Of a stretch of DNA of 64,000 nt, positions 9,309 through 19,877 are shown piece after piece (the stretch's first letter is position 1; each line of letters starts with the position of its first letter). The position numbers and the translations under genes are program-made. The notes below the pieces were generated by a model that saw nothing but the letters and a program-made list of their open reading frames with translations, did not search any database and was not told the origin of the DNA. The DNA is from Hippopus hippopus (Eukaryota; Mollusca; Bivalvia; Cardiida; Cardiidae): contig OX328112.1 in the NCBI GenBank assembly GCA_946811185.2, forward strand, positions 10,999,215-11,063,214, read 5' to 3'.

Positions 9309-9570
9309 GATCCATGCTCTGTGAAAAGGGGGCTTAATGCATCTGCAAAAAGTATCAACCCATGTCAGCCTGCGCAGTCAGCGCAGGCTGACATGGGTCG
9401 AAACTTTTTGCTATTTGTAAATTGTGTTCATATTTAAGGACCATTCTACCCCTATGTCCATTCAGTTGAAAGACTAAATGGATTTAAAACTATACTTTTG
9501 TAATGTCTTGCTTGGTACAATGCATTACGGAGATGTATTAAGCCCCCTTTTGTCAGAGCGTGCCTCATTT
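9309..9570 (+). mobile_element. Hp-B element, full length
   Basis: Clear termini (ccatgctctgtgaaaagggg and cccttttgtcagagcgtgcc). The long hairpin at 9343-9410 pairs about 30 bp, from AAAAAGTATCAACCCATG to CATGGGTCGAAACTTTTT. Confidence 0.9.
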
Positions 9571-9688
9571 ACATTACACTACAATAATACCATCTAAATA
9601 TCTTCTGCAACTGTCATTTGATTTAAGAAGAGAAAGGCTCAGATCCAAGGTGGCCGGGCACTAGATCCTATCTCTTTTTCATATAGAT

Positions 9689-9850
9689 ATGAGTCATGTT
9701 TTGTGAAAAGGGGGTTTAATGCATTTGCAAAAAAGTATCGACCCATGTCAGTCTGCGCAGAGTGCGCAGGCTGACATGGGTCGAAACTTTTTGCCATTAG
9801 TCGAAACTTGTTGTTGTTTGTAAATTGTCTGCATGTCCAAGGATACCAGA
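9689..9850 (+). mobile_element. Hp-B element, 3' truncated
   Basis: Left terminus and complete hairpin (9725-9793) are present. The body stops after ctgcatgtccaaggat, with no ggatcc segment or right terminus. Confidence 0.8.
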
Positions 9851-10008
9851 GCTTCATCCAACTTAGTTGTTACTCATGCGGTTCAGAACAGAGGAACAGA
9901 ATGGTAGTTTTGGCTATAGATACGCGCATTATTCTAAAGGAAACATAATTAACCACCTGTAGATCAATTACGTCAAGCCGGGTTACCTCCCTTGGTTATA
10001 AAATAATC

Positions 10009-10218
10009 TAACCCCGAGGCTGCTAAGCGCGACTCACTGACCTTTTGCGGACAGCGTAGATCAAGATCAGACTGCACAGAACGTGCAGTCTGATCCTGGA
10101 TCTACACTGTCCGTTGGGGAGATTTTTCCTCCAAAAAATAAATTTGAAACAGAATCATTCGAGTTTTTACAATCGGCTTGAAAGTTTCATTTCATTTATT
10201 TAGCAAGATTAGGGTTAA
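10009..10218 (+). mobile_element. Hp-A element, full length
   Basis: 210 bp. TAACCCCGAGGCTGCTAAGC starts it and TTTAGCAAGATTAGGGTTAA ends it. The hairpin at about 10050-10110 has near-complementary arms. Ends abut TAAC/GTTAA, as expected for a TTAA target. Confidence 0.9.
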
Positions 10219-10429
10219 ATAAGGATAAAGTTCGGCCGGTTATACGTTCAATTGTCGATGAAGATCAGAACGTCTCTACGCTGTCTTTTATTGTGTGAGA
10301 TATCGTAACAGAATTAGACTTGATATAATATTATCTTTGTCCAATCTCACTGCATCAATAATTATAAAGTTATCCATTTCGTTCATTTTGTGCTTTGTTC
10401 GACTAAAGACTGGAAATAAAGGAAAGTTA

Positions 10430-10570
10430 AGCGACGGACGGACGGACGAACGGACGTACGGGCTTGCAGACAGACAGACACACAGACAAGCAGGAAAGGA
10501 AAGAGAAAGGAAAAGGAAAATAAAGCAAAGGGAAGTGGAGGTGAGTAAGAGAGGGCAGACGGATTGGTTA
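10430..10570. repeat. GGAC/ACAG/GAAA-rich simple repeat
   Basis: Interrupted short tandem motifs; the overlapping frames are compositional. Confidence 0.7.
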
Positions 10571-10643
10571 TTACATTAATTAAACAAGATGTATAACACA
10601 AAAATTAACTTTTTCAACGCGAAATATTTTCAGCTGAACTCGT

Positions 10644-10792
10644 TCGACGGCTGAAAACACAAGTCCCTAAAATTCTGAAAGATTTTTATCACAAAGACCA
10701 GACTAAATAAGCGTACAGTATACATCTAAGGTCAGACTGCAACTTCCCTGCACTCGGATCTTGATCTACATGTATGCCGTCCACATGCCAGT
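10644..10792. mobile_element. Hp-A' variant, degenerate
   Basis: Flank ctgaaagatttttatcacaaagacc matches the copy at 43895-44042. The hairpin at 10715-10780 is weak. Hp-A' differs from Hp-A in its flanks but keeps the gatcaagatcagactgcac-type core. Confidence 0.5.
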
Positions 10793-10819
10793 GGTGCTGA
10801 ATATCAATTAGAAACTAGA

Positions 10820-11195
10820 ACTTGTTTTTCTACAAAAAAAAAACAGATGTCTCCCCTCTTTTCAGTGTCAGAAGGATTAATAATCCATGATAAAGTTAAT
10901 AATATTTTCTCTCAGATTTCTATTGCGGACACGAAATTGTACGTAAAATGAGTAAGGAAAATAATCAAAGGGAAATAACTCGAAAAATATACAAGCCAGA
11001 GTTATGGTTCTTGTGCATGACACTTCGTCTCATGGTGCTTTACAACTGTGTGAAGTTTTATCAAAATATCTTAAAAGGTTTTCGAGTTATACAGCGGACA
11101 CGATTTGTGACGCACAGACAGACAAACGGACAGACGCACGGGGTAAAACAATATGTCTCCCGAACCTGACGGGGGGGGGGGGGGGAAAGACATAA
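10820..11195. repeat. Dispersed-repeat candidate with G run
   Basis: Contains aaagggaaataactcg and ttatggttcttgtgc, then ACAGACAGACAAACGGACAG and a long G run (about 11171-11184). The aagggaaataactc motif recurs at 41150. The family is not established from this window. Confidence 0.4.
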
Positions 11196-11510
11196 CTAAA
11201 GTCACCATCGAGAATGCGTCGATTTATCTTTAAGATACGTGCCATTTTCACGAACGGTGTTGATTTGGGAAACGGTGTTCAATTGGCAATAAATGACAAG
11301 TAAGACATACATCCAGGAAAATATGTGTATACACTTTTGATATTTCTTGTCAGAACTAATCAAATTCATTACTGGCATATACACTCAAATTGCAGGATTT
11401 TGGTGTTTTTTCAACAACCTGTCAAACATGCCAGGGAAAGGAAATTTCATCTGCCAAAATTGTGAATTTTATTGTCGGTGACGTAGAATTAGCTTTAAGG
11501 AGATTGTATG

Positions 11511-11644
11511 TTAACCCTTTACCACAACATCCTGAATTTTTTTTTTTGAACGACAAAGATGGTTTTTGAAAACATTTGTTGGAAAAGGAGAAAATGCTGT
11601 TTGTTCAGGGTTGTTAAAACTCGGGAATGTGTGGTAAATGGTTA
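11511..11644. mobile_element. Hp-C internal-deletion derivative
   Basis: TTAACCCTTTACCAC starts it and GTGTGGTAAATGGTTA ends it. Only 134 bp, with one half palindrome (gttggaaaaggagaaaatgc). It directly abuts Hp-A at 11650. Confidence 0.75.
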
Positions 11645-11649
11645 CGGTT

Positions 11650-11872
11650 TAGCCTTAAGCTGCTAGGTTCGACTCACTGACCTTTTGCGAACAGTGTAGA
11701 TGAAGATAGGACTGCACATATTGTGCAGTCCGATCTTGGATCTACACTGTCCGATAAGGAGATATCCCCCCCCCCCCAAAAAAAAAACAAAAAAACTTTT
11801 GATATAGTAGCCTTTTGGTTTTACTATCGGCTCAAAGGTTTCAATTCATTTATTTAGCAGGCTAAGAGTTAG
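11650..11872 (+). mobile_element. Hp-A element, full length
   Basis: Hairpin at about 11693-11750 with a changed loop (acatattgtg). It carries a C12/A11 run after the hairpin that lengthens the copy. Confidence 0.85.
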
Positions 11873-11895
11873 TACAGTTAAACTCATTGTCATTT

Positions 11896-12144
11896 GGCCT
11901 GCAACATGTGAAAACGGGCATTCGGACATTTGCGTAAAGTGTTGTCTCGGATTCGCGCAGGCTAATCCGAAATGATACTTTCCGTTTTTTTGTAATTTTC
12001 TGTTTCACGCAGGTCTACTGAAGGAAAAAAATCTAATGTAGTCGTAAAGTGCCGTCTCGGATTAGCCTGCGCGGACTGCGCAGGCTGATCCGAGACGACA
12101 CTTTACGCAAATGTCCGAATGCCCCTTTTCGCGTGTTGCAGGCC
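11896..12144 (+). mobile_element. Hp-D element, full length, ATTT duplication
   Basis: 249 bp. GGCCTGCAACATGTGAAAA starts it and TTCGCGTGTTGCAGGCC ends it. ATTT stands on both sides, a non-palindromic 4 bp target-site duplication. Two hairpin arms are present: a reduced left one at about 11935-11975 and a full right one at 12045-12110. Confidence 0.9.
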
Positions 12145-12195
12145 ATTTATGTGAGTAAAGAAAAGCGGTCTGCTGTTTAATAATAATAAGAATAC

Positions 12196-12199
12196 TAAT

Positions 12200-12237
<38 letters not shown>

Positions 12238-12285
12238 CAGATAGACAGACAGACAGGCGGACAGACAGACAGATAAATAAATAAT
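12196..12285. repeat. (GATA)n/(GACA)n microsatellite
   Basis: GATA units grade into GACA and then AATA units. Confidence 0.95.
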
Positions 12286-12607
12286 GATAATAAATAATGA
12301 TAATACAATGTAGTTTTAACTTTATTTCGGAAGGTAAAACATTTAGACAATCTTTCAAGCAATAATAATTCTGCACAATAATCAATTAACATAATCCTGA
12401 ACAAGCCGTTTTTTAATAAATTTTGTCAGCGTTAAATCTACAAGTATTATACGGGTCAGTGTATGTCCAAATAATATCGCGCTGTCTCGCCAGAGTTGTT
12501 CATTTTCTCAGCAAACGTTCACAATATTGTTCTAAGAGAGGTAACTCCATCGGACTGGTGACGAAAACTTATCAATGTGCTAATTCAAGGTGGGACTACC
12601 ACAAACA

Positions 12608-12893
12608 CACGAGCCATGCTCTGGCAAAAAGGGGTTCAATGCATACCCACGACGCATGGTACCGGGCAAGTCATCATGTAATAATTCGTAAAATCCATTT
12701 ATGCTAACAACCGATTAAATCATGAGGTAGGCAGGTCCTTTAACATGCAGAAAATTGACCACCAGCAAAAAGTATCAGCAAGAAAAAAAAACTTCGCAGG
12801 CTGAACGGGGTCGATACTTTTCGAAATTAGTCAATTTTCTGTACGTCCAAGGACCAGTCCACCTGATGATTGAGTCGGTTGTTTAACCAGACG
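12608..12893. mobile_element. Chimeric Hp-B with inverted halves
   Basis: 12608-12790 reads as Hp-B minus strand (gagccatgctctggcaaaaa, aaccgattaaatcatgaggt). From about 12827, gtcaattttctgtacgtcca to gagtcggttgtttaacca reads plus. Two opposite half-elements meet in a damaged hairpin containing an A9 run. Confidence 0.75.
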
Positions 12894-12954
12894 ACAAAAA
12901 AAAAATTTATTTGTTCAAAATGAAAAAGCGCATGTGAAAGTGACTTAAAACTGA

Positions 12955-13096
12955 AACCAGTCTTTTGAAGGGAAGAAAACGTTGTGACTGGAGAAATTCT
13001 GGTTACCAGCATTTTCTCCTATTCCCACGATAACAATAATAAAAATAAATCTTTTTCAAGTTCGATAAAACTCGGGAATGTTTGGTAGAGAATTAG
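12955..13096 (+). mobile_element. Hp-C element, diverged
   Basis: Palindrome ctggttaccagcattttctc at about 13002-13022 with a degraded left arm. The end aaaactcgggaatgtttggt is of the same type as at 11511-11644. Confidence 0.65.
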
Positions 13097-13214
13097 TTGT
13101 AGTGGGTATCAGTTAGATGTAAAGAAAGTTGATCTGTTTTTTTCAGAAAAAAAAATTCAAATTACGTGGAACATATCCGTCCGTCTTTCTATCTGACACA
13201 GTTTGTCTGTTTTG

Positions 13215-13263
13215 TCAGTCTCTCTCTGTGTTTCTCTCTGTCTCTGTCTGTCTTGTCTGTTCG

Positions 13264-13294
<31 letters not shown>

Positions 13295-13314
13295 GAGGAA
13301 TTTAAACGAAATCA

Positions 13315-13351
<37 letters not shown>

Positions 13352-13352
13352 T
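13215..13352. repeat. (CT)n microsatellites
   Basis: Two long CT/TC runs (about 13262-13291 and 13319-13348) in CT-rich sequence. The serine/leucine-rich frame across them is an artefact of composition. Confidence 0.95.
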
Positions 13353-14480
13353 CCCCCGACATCTTGCAGTGCTTGTTTTGTCTTACCAATACAAGCTTTA
13401 ATGAGCAAGCTAAACAAGTAAGGTTTCTCTATACAATTGAGGTAATACAAAACCTACTTACCCCACCCGTCGGACTAAAATTAGCTGAATGAATGACAGA
13501 CGGAGTATTATCTTGGCAGAATCTCTGACAGAAGTTTGGACAGAGGTGGAGTGGTTTTCCACATATTTTCATCTCACCTATAATTGCTTTTTTGTAACCT
13601 GGAAGCGTTTTCTTTCGACACATATTTCATTCTTTGCAAGAATATGTTTATTTAGCCTATACAGTTCTAAAAGTTTTAAGTTAGGAGTATTGTATTGTCA
13701 AACTTTCTCACAAAACTTAAACCGTAAAGAAACTGTTGATTCAATAGTTGCCAACCGAGAGTTACAACTTCGCTCTTTTTTCAGTATAGAACAAATAACT
13801 TCAAATGCAAAACTGATTTTAAAATGTGTTAAATGTTTCAGGCCGTGATGACCGGAAGTGGGAATGCCTGAGACATAATGGATTTAATTTTAAAAAAAAA
13901 GAGATTTATTTAGTTCAATACAGTTCTATAGAGTAAAAGTTTTCCTTGAAAAAAAATGCAAATTATTCGTTTGTGATGCTTTTATCCTTTCATGTTTGAT
14001 CGAGTCCATTTGTCTATGCTAAATTCAAAGATAATAATTATGTACACCTAACACGTGCACAAAGACAGGCTTTGAGTTAGACGTCAGAGTGGCCGTAATC
14101 GTAAGCCCAGAGTCTATGCTTCAGTCGATGGTGTCTAATGTATGCCTGAAGCATTCCACGCCACCAACTGAAGTACATGTAGAAAGGCTTAGCTTTGAAC
14201 ATGGAAAAGATCGCAAAAATAGAAACGAGTTATGGAGCTGTAAATTAATTTACACCGTCAGGTGTGAATTTAAGATTTTGGCAAGAATACTATTGTTATT
14301 TTTTCATTTACATCAAACCCCGTTAGAATCCATATAGATATCTTTTCAACGTTTTCGAAAAGATGGTCATTATTTGGTAGTAATCAAGCAGTCTCGTGCT
14401 CTCTCGCTTCACCTTAATATGCATCTTTACAGCTTTTTAATAGGATAATCAAATTAGTGACGTGATTTTTGCAAAAGACT
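13353..14480. other. Stretch without recognised repeats
   Basis: Frames at 13489-13848 (+, 119 codons) and 14089-14337 (+, 82 codons) are the longest. Neither shows a domain, a repeat match or a convincing splice context, so I do not call them genes. No RNA gene seen. Confidence 0.5.
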
Positions 14481-14565
14481 GTACCGTCAGTAAAAAAGAC
14501 ATTGGCAATCAGATTCGTTGATGTACCATCAATAAAAAAGACACTGGCAATCAGATTCGTTGACT
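14481..14565. repeat. 42 bp tandem duplication
   Basis: gtaccgtcagtaaaaaagac at 14481 is repeated as gtaccatcaataaaaaagac at 14523, each followed by the same cattggcaatcagattcgtt-like sequence. There are two copies with few differences. Confidence 0.85.
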
Positions 14566-15011
14566 TCATTGATTTCTAACTGCCTCAGAAATAAGAGTCA
14601 GCAGCACAGAAGATTTGCAATTTATCAGGCTGCTATAATAGGAATTGTTAAAGGAGATTTTTAGCTCTGCGGTTTTCGTCGAGGTATTGTCATAGCCCTG
14701 TCGTCGCCGTCGTCGCCTTGCAAAACTAGCATTTTATAATATATCTGTCATTAGAGAGGATATTTATGTTAAACTCGGACTAGCTGTTAACTCTCAGAAG
14801 GGGAATCCATACAATAACGGCAGGTAACCATCAACGTATTTTTGACACAGTTATGCCCCATTTTCGACTTAATTTTTTTTTTTGGAAAATTGACCCATTT
14901 CTTTAAACAATTGAAGCCGAGCGTTGCCACCCGCATGCGATGCTTTTGTTTTTCGAAAGAGTGTAAAGTGGCGATTACTTGATGAAGACTTGTTCGTGGG
15001 TAAAAATAATT

Positions 15012-15240
15012 GGCCTGCAACACGCAAAAAGGGGCATTCGGACATTTGCGTAAAGTGTCGTCTCGGATCAGCCTGCGCAGTCCGCGCAGGCTAATCCGAA
15101 ACGACACTGTGCGTTTTTATGTAATTTTCTGTTTTGCACAAGTCTACTGTAGCACAAATTCTAATGTAGTCGTAAAGTGCCGTCTCGGATTAGCCTGCGC
15201 GGACTGCGCAGGCTGATCCGAGACGACACTTTACGCAAAT
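15012..15240 (+). mobile_element. Hp-D element, 3' truncated
   Basis: Both hairpins are present (about 15058-15108 and 15178-15235). The right terminus gtccgaatgcccc...gcaggcc is missing; sequence changes after ttacgcaaat. Confidence 0.9.
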
Positions 15241-15267
15241 ACAAGGAACTAAACAAAGTAAGAACAC

Positions 15268-15450
15268 GGTCCGTTTTCACCAATCAATCTTAAGATTGAG
15301 AACTTAATCTCAAGAATTTCTTTAAATTTGAAAATAATATAACTTCCAGTCGGATAAACCAAATAATTTAGCCAATCAGAAGTAGTGTTACTTTCTTTAT
15401 CCAGAATTAGAGTAAGAATGGTTTTAAGAATGGTTGGTAAAGACGGACCC
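15268..15450. mobile_element. Hp-E element
   Basis: GGTCCGTTTTCACCAATCAA starts it and TGGTTGGTAAAGACGGACC ends it. The central gccaatcagaagtagtgtta pairs with a diverged left arm (taacttccagtcggataaac). Confidence 0.85.
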
Positions 15451-15664
15451 AGTCCTGTATTCAACAATCATTATAAAGTGTTGTTATAGTTCTCAATTCC
15501 CTGACTGGACATCTAATTCGCTTAGGGAGAAGGTACCTTTCAATCATGTGACTGTCTCTAGATTAACAACTGACTTGAAAAGTATTGGAGAACATGTCAC
15601 CAGATAAAAGGTATCTTCCAACAAATATAGAAATACCTGAATTTTTAAGTTGCATTATAGCAAT

Positions 15665-15810
15665 GTTTCATGCTCTGTGAAAAGGGGACTTAATGCACCT
15701 GCAAAAAGTATCGACTCTCATGTCAGCCTTCGCAGTCTGCGCAGGCTGACCTGGGTCGAAAGTTTTTGCTATCATTAAATTTTCTGGATGTAAAAGGACC
15801 ATTCATTTCT
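15665..15810 (+). mobile_element. Hp-B element, 3' truncated
   Basis: Left terminus catgctctgtgaaaagggga, hairpin (15700-15768), then gtaaaaggaccattc. It breaks into sequence of the neighbouring tandem repeat. Confidence 0.85.
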
Positions 15811-15826
15811 AAGTGGCAGTATAGAA

Positions 15827-16070
15827 ATGAGTCAATGCCCTGTGGAAAGGGGACTTTATGCATCTGCAGAAAGTATTAGTGCAGGCTGACCTGTGTGGAA
15901 ACTTTTTTGCTTTGTTGAATTTTCTGCATGTCAAAGGACAATTCTACCTCCAGATCCAGCCGATTGTTAGAGTAAATGAAGTTTTATGGATCATTAATGA
16001 TGTGCTGATATGTTTGGTATCATGCATCACGGAGATGCATTAAACCCCATTTTGCCACAGCATGGCTCGA
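15827..16070 (+). mobile_element. Hp-B element, hairpin left arm deleted
   Basis: Both termini are good (atgagtcaatgccctgtgga, ccattttgccacagcatggc). Only the right arm of the hairpin remains (gtgcaggctgacctgtgtgg). Confidence 0.85.
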
Positions 16071-16835
16071 ATTGAAATTTAGATGACATTATAGACGCTA
16101 ACTTTGTCGGTAAAAATCACGTAACCCGTCAAAAAGCAACATGAATGTATGATGTCATAAAAAAAGAGTGGTACCGATGTCACCTACTGACGCATGCGCA
16201 CTCGGTGTGGACGTCAGCTGTATTTCTGAACTTCTAAGACGCATTAAAAAAACAGAAATTTAAATGACATTGAAGACGCTAGCATTGCTGATTAAAAACC
16301 CGTCAAAGAGCAACGTGAGTTCATGACCTCATAAAAAAGAGTGATACTCACTGAAGAAACTAGTGTCAACTTCTGACTTATGCGCACTCAGTGTGGACGA
16401 GTGTGACGTCAAATGTATATCTGACTTTCTATGTGGCATTATAGAAACAGAAATTGAGATGGCATTATAGACGCTAGCTATGTCGTTAAATATCACGAAA
16501 CCCGTCAAAGAGTCACGTGAGTCTATAACGTCACAAAAAAGAGTGGTACTCACAGAGGAAGGAAAACCGGTGTCACTTACTGACTAACGCGCTTTCGGTG
16601 AGGACGAGTGTGACGTAAGATGCATATCTTAATTTGTAAGTGGCATTATAGAAAAAAAAAACATTGATATTACATTACGGACGCTAGCTATGTCATTAAA
16701 GATCACGTAGCCCGTCAAAGAGCAACATAAGTTCATAACGTCATAAAAAAAGAGTGGTACTCACAGAGGAAAACCGGTGTCACCTACTGACTCATGCGCA
16801 CTCGGTGTGGACGAGTGTGACGTCAGATGTATTGT
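16071..16835. repeat. Tandem array, four units of 181-210 bp
   Basis: The landmark GACGCT recurs at 16094, 16275, 16470 and 16680. Each unit has acccgtcaaagagcaac-type sequence, ataaaaaaagagtggtac, a ctgactcatgcgcactcggt segment and usually a CRE-like TGACGTCA (16404, 16818). A 20 bp unit fragment (taagtggcagtatagaaatg) also sits between the Hp-B copies at about 15809, so those inserted into the array. Confidence 0.9.
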
Positions 16836-17229
16836 ATGCTGTAGAGTATCCCCGGTCTCGGACCCGCGTCTGATTGTACTTCGCCTCCGACCCAGATGTC
16901 CCGCTGTCAAACCCGATATATTTGCACTTCCAGCAACGTCACCGAAAAACCGTACCATAGACGGCATGGTGACCGCTGTATCACATAACCGTCAATGTCA
17001 TAGAGTGCGTGTGAAACGCATTATCAGCGAAAATACATTTCCTTCTCCAAGTATTTAAATGTTAAAATGTACGATAACGACAAAAGTAACTCCTTGCAGG
17101 TACATGTATGTTACTGTGGTTTATAAATAGTGATTCCTTACAATAACAGTTCAAATCAATATATGCAACTAATATAGGTCTTGAAAAAATAACACATCAA
17201 AAGTCTGTCCTTGTATTTTAGAATTCTCT
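16836..17229. other. Stretch without recognised repeats
   Basis: A C/G-richer patch (16850-16960) follows the tandem array. The plus frame through it (16777-17058) starts inside the last tandem unit, so it is not a convincing gene. Confidence 0.5.
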
Positions 17230-17830
17230 TCAAATATCATTACACATGTCTTGTGACCAACTCGGAGTACGCACCAGTCTTCATTAAAATTACAAATTGA
17301 CGAAAACAACAGGTGGAATACTTAGCCTTTATATATTACTTTCAAATTCAAGCATAATACAGATAATTTACAGAAACAAGTTCCGCATCAAAATACCTGA
17401 CATTATGCGAATGAAACGGATGTAAAAATACTCAACAAATCAACGCAGACTTAGATATGTGAAATAGAAGTATGAATTTAGACAACTTGTACAGGTCTTT
17501 AAAACCTATGGAAAATACTTCGTTTGGAGATTTCTTTTATTTGTACTCTAACATATACGAATATCATTCCGAGTGTTTTCAAGGCCAATCCAAAGGAGGC
17601 ACCAATTGTCGTAAAATACGGAAAACAAACTCAAAATAACAAAAACAACAAGTAGTTGAAGATGTAACTTTCAAAGTCAAGCATGATACAGATGATTAAC
17701 CGAAACAAGTTTCACATCAGAATACCTGACATTATACGAACTAAACAGACATAAAAACTATCCCCATATCAGCTCAGATATGTAAAATAGGAGTGTGAAC
17801 TATGTAGTTTATCGCACTACAATATGCTAG
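17230..17830. repeat. Tandem duplication, about 330 bp period
   Basis: actttcaaattcaagcataa at 17338 recurs as actttcaaagtcaagcatga at 17667. The following segments (cagaaacaagttccgcatca / ccgaaacaagtttcacatca and atacctgacattatgcgaa) also match. There are two diverged units. Confidence 0.8.
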
Positions 17831-17966
17831 AAATTAGTCGACAAACTTTTAAGATTTTAGAACCCATCTTCAAATTAATGTTTAACACATATAATTAATA
17901 AATACATCTGTAGAGGTATTATTTGGTCGTTTTGTTTTCTATTTTTTCCCTAGTATTCTTCACTCT

Positions 17967-18202
17967 CAACCCTTTACTACACGATCCCGAGTTTGAACGA
18001 CCTTTTGGAAGACGGCTTTTGAAACATTCTGGGAAAAGGAGAAATTGCTGGTAACCAGCATTTTCTCCTTTTTCTGCAATATTTTCTACCCTTTCAAAAA
18101 AAAAAAAAAAATTCTTACAGCATATGATTCACATTTAATTTTCATCTGAAAATGTTTTGAATTCAGAAAGGTAAAAAAAATTGTCGTTTGGTAAAGGGTT
18201 AA
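17967..18202 (+). mobile_element. Hp-C element, full length
   Basis: CAACCCTTTACTACACGATC starts it and GTCGTTTGGTAAAGGGTTAA ends it. The palindrome at about 18030-18085 contains gctggtaaccagcattttct. A T/A-rich expansion follows. Confidence 0.9.
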
Positions 18203-18389
18203 TAAATTAAAGATTTCCAGGAAATAGTGAACACCTATAGTTGATGATTTAATAATTTTCTCGTCGGAAAAATCTCGCCTTATCGAACAGAGTAGATCCA
18301 ATATCAGACTGCACGTTCTCTGCAGTCTGATCTTGATCTACACTGTCCGCAAAAGTGTACAAAGTCGTGCTTTGCAGCGTAAGTGTTAA
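18203..18389 (-). mobile_element. Hp-A element abutting Hp-C
   Basis: The hairpin at 18293-18345 is well kept (gtagatccaatatcagactg / cagtctgatcttgatctaca). The right end reads gctttgcagcgtaagtgtta. It shares the GGGTTAA junction with the Hp-C before it. Confidence 0.75.
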
Positions 18390-18665
18390 TTCTATACCCT
18401 CAAAATTGCAGTGATTGATTTACCAATAGTATGAATTGGCAACCTTTACTGCAGATTTGATTCCTTATCTTTTAACGAGGTCTTTTTGCCAAGATTTATT
18501 TTTTCGGTAATAGATGTAATTTACAGGCATCCATGATGTTTGACGTTCAAAGAATGTAAACTCATAGCCAGTCATGTGGTTTACAACAAGAAAACCTTCT
18601 TACATATTAATTTTTTCCCCTTAAATAGTGATATGCCATTTCATTGCTGTTACTTTATTGATGTA

Positions 18666-18806
18666 TAGGATCTGTCATAACTTGGCATTTGAGAGTCTTG
18701 AGAAATGTTCTTAAACGAGCCTTTGGTGAGCTCAATAACATTTTTGTAGATAAGTTTATTAAAATTCTATTTTATTTCAAAAGCAAACGAATGTCAGATT
18801 CTTTAA
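18666..18806 (+). mobile_element. Repeat H, uninterrupted copy
   Basis: From TAGGATCTGTCATAACTTGG to CGAATGTCAGATTC. It reads gttcttaaacgagcctttgg where the copy at 3497-3876 has element I inserted, giving an empty-site comparison. Confidence 0.75.
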
Positions 18807-19012
18807 ATCACATAACGGTATTGAACGAATAACTGGCCATTATATTCAAAACCACCACGCAGTAAATTCAATAATTGAGGCCCGATTCACTTCTCTGACG
18901 GAAGTACAAAATTACGTCACCGATGACGTCACACAATGCCTACCTCAGACGTGTGTAAGATAAGAACATTTGTAACGGGTATATAAATCGAAACTAAGGG
19001 AGGTTATGTGAT
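18807..19012 (+). mobile_element. Repeat J, full length
   Basis: ATCACATAAC and GTTATGTGAT bound it. TGACGTCACACAATGCC is at 18924. It follows H directly, as at 3877. Confidence 0.7.
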
Positions 19013-19672
19013 AATGTTTACTCGCGTATAACCGCTGATGTCGTTTTTTTGGGTGGAGACTTGAAATTTAACAATAATATCGTTTTCGTGAAAGGGAAAC
19101 AGAAGTATGGCACGCCATTTTTAAGCACGTTTGATTTAGTTTTAATGTCCTGTGAATGAGAAACGGTCGTAAGGAACATAACACTCGACTAGAACTATTA
19201 AAACTCATGTTTTGTTTTCTATTTTAAGAGTCATGATTAATTATCTAATGAAGCAATAACGAAACTAAACGGCCTAAACTACTTAACCATATTTCCAACA
19301 TTGAAACAAGATTTGCCGATGCAATCATTTTTTTTTTTATATTTCATATTCCCTGGTGAATCTATGATTATTGTTCCTAAATTGATATACAAACTTATGA
19401 ACCAAACGTTGACTAAATGCCACGAACAACTATTATCCATCATGAATTTAATTTCACAAATATAGACAGAATGTAAGATAAATATGTGCTGTAATATCTT
19501 GTTCATTCTAACACATTTCCTGCTTACTCGTTGTACCACATTGTTACGAGTTACATTTTCTCGACTGAAAAATTAGTGCAGAAAGTCTGAAGTAGATTTT
19601 TTATTATTTATTACAAAACAATCAAAGAAGAATTCTGTACCGGTACTCCAACAAGCTCGAAACAAAATACCG
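19013..19672. other. AT-rich stretch without recognised repeats
   Basis: The longest frame (19279-19539, minus, 86 codons) is not recognisable as protein. No RNA gene seen. Confidence 0.5.
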
Positions 19673-19877
19673 TTAGCTCTTATACTGCTAAATGAGTGAA
19701 CTGAAAATTTTAAGCCGATAGTAAAAACCCAAATATTACTATTCCAAAGGGAGTATTTTTGGGGAAAATATCTCCTTATTGGACAGTGTAGATCAAAGAC
19801 CACGTTCTGTGCAGTCTGATCTTGATCTACACTGTCCGCAAAAGGTCAGTGAGTCGCGCTTACCAGCTTAATGGTTA
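19673..19877 (-). mobile_element. Hp-A element, hairpin arm shortened
   Basis: Ends TTAGCTCTTATACTGCTAAA and CCAGCTTAATGGTTA. The left hairpin arm lost part of the core (gatcaaagaccacgttctgt), so the loop is asymmetric. Confidence 0.85.

Noticed and set aside
9343..9410. Regularly recurring hairpins as a CRISPR array
   Set aside because: Copies are scattered on both strands, hundreds to thousands of bases apart and inside complete MITEs; no repeat-spacer periodicity.
10050..10110. Hairpins as rho-independent terminators
   Set aside because: The context is eukaryotic and they are central parts of transposable elements.
13166..13492. Ser/Leu-rich frame of 108 codons
   Set aside because: Most of it is translated (CT)n.
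13489..13848. 119-codon plus frame in non-repeat DNA
   Set aside because: No domain, irregular composition and an overlapping minus frame; not supportable as a gene.
14787..15216. Frames with RISLRSPRRLIRDDT-like peptides, also seen at 22912-23300
   Set aside because: Recurrent translation of the Hp-D hairpins, not a protein family.
16777..17058. 93-codon plus frame
   Set aside because: It begins inside the tandem repeat array and has no recognisable domain.
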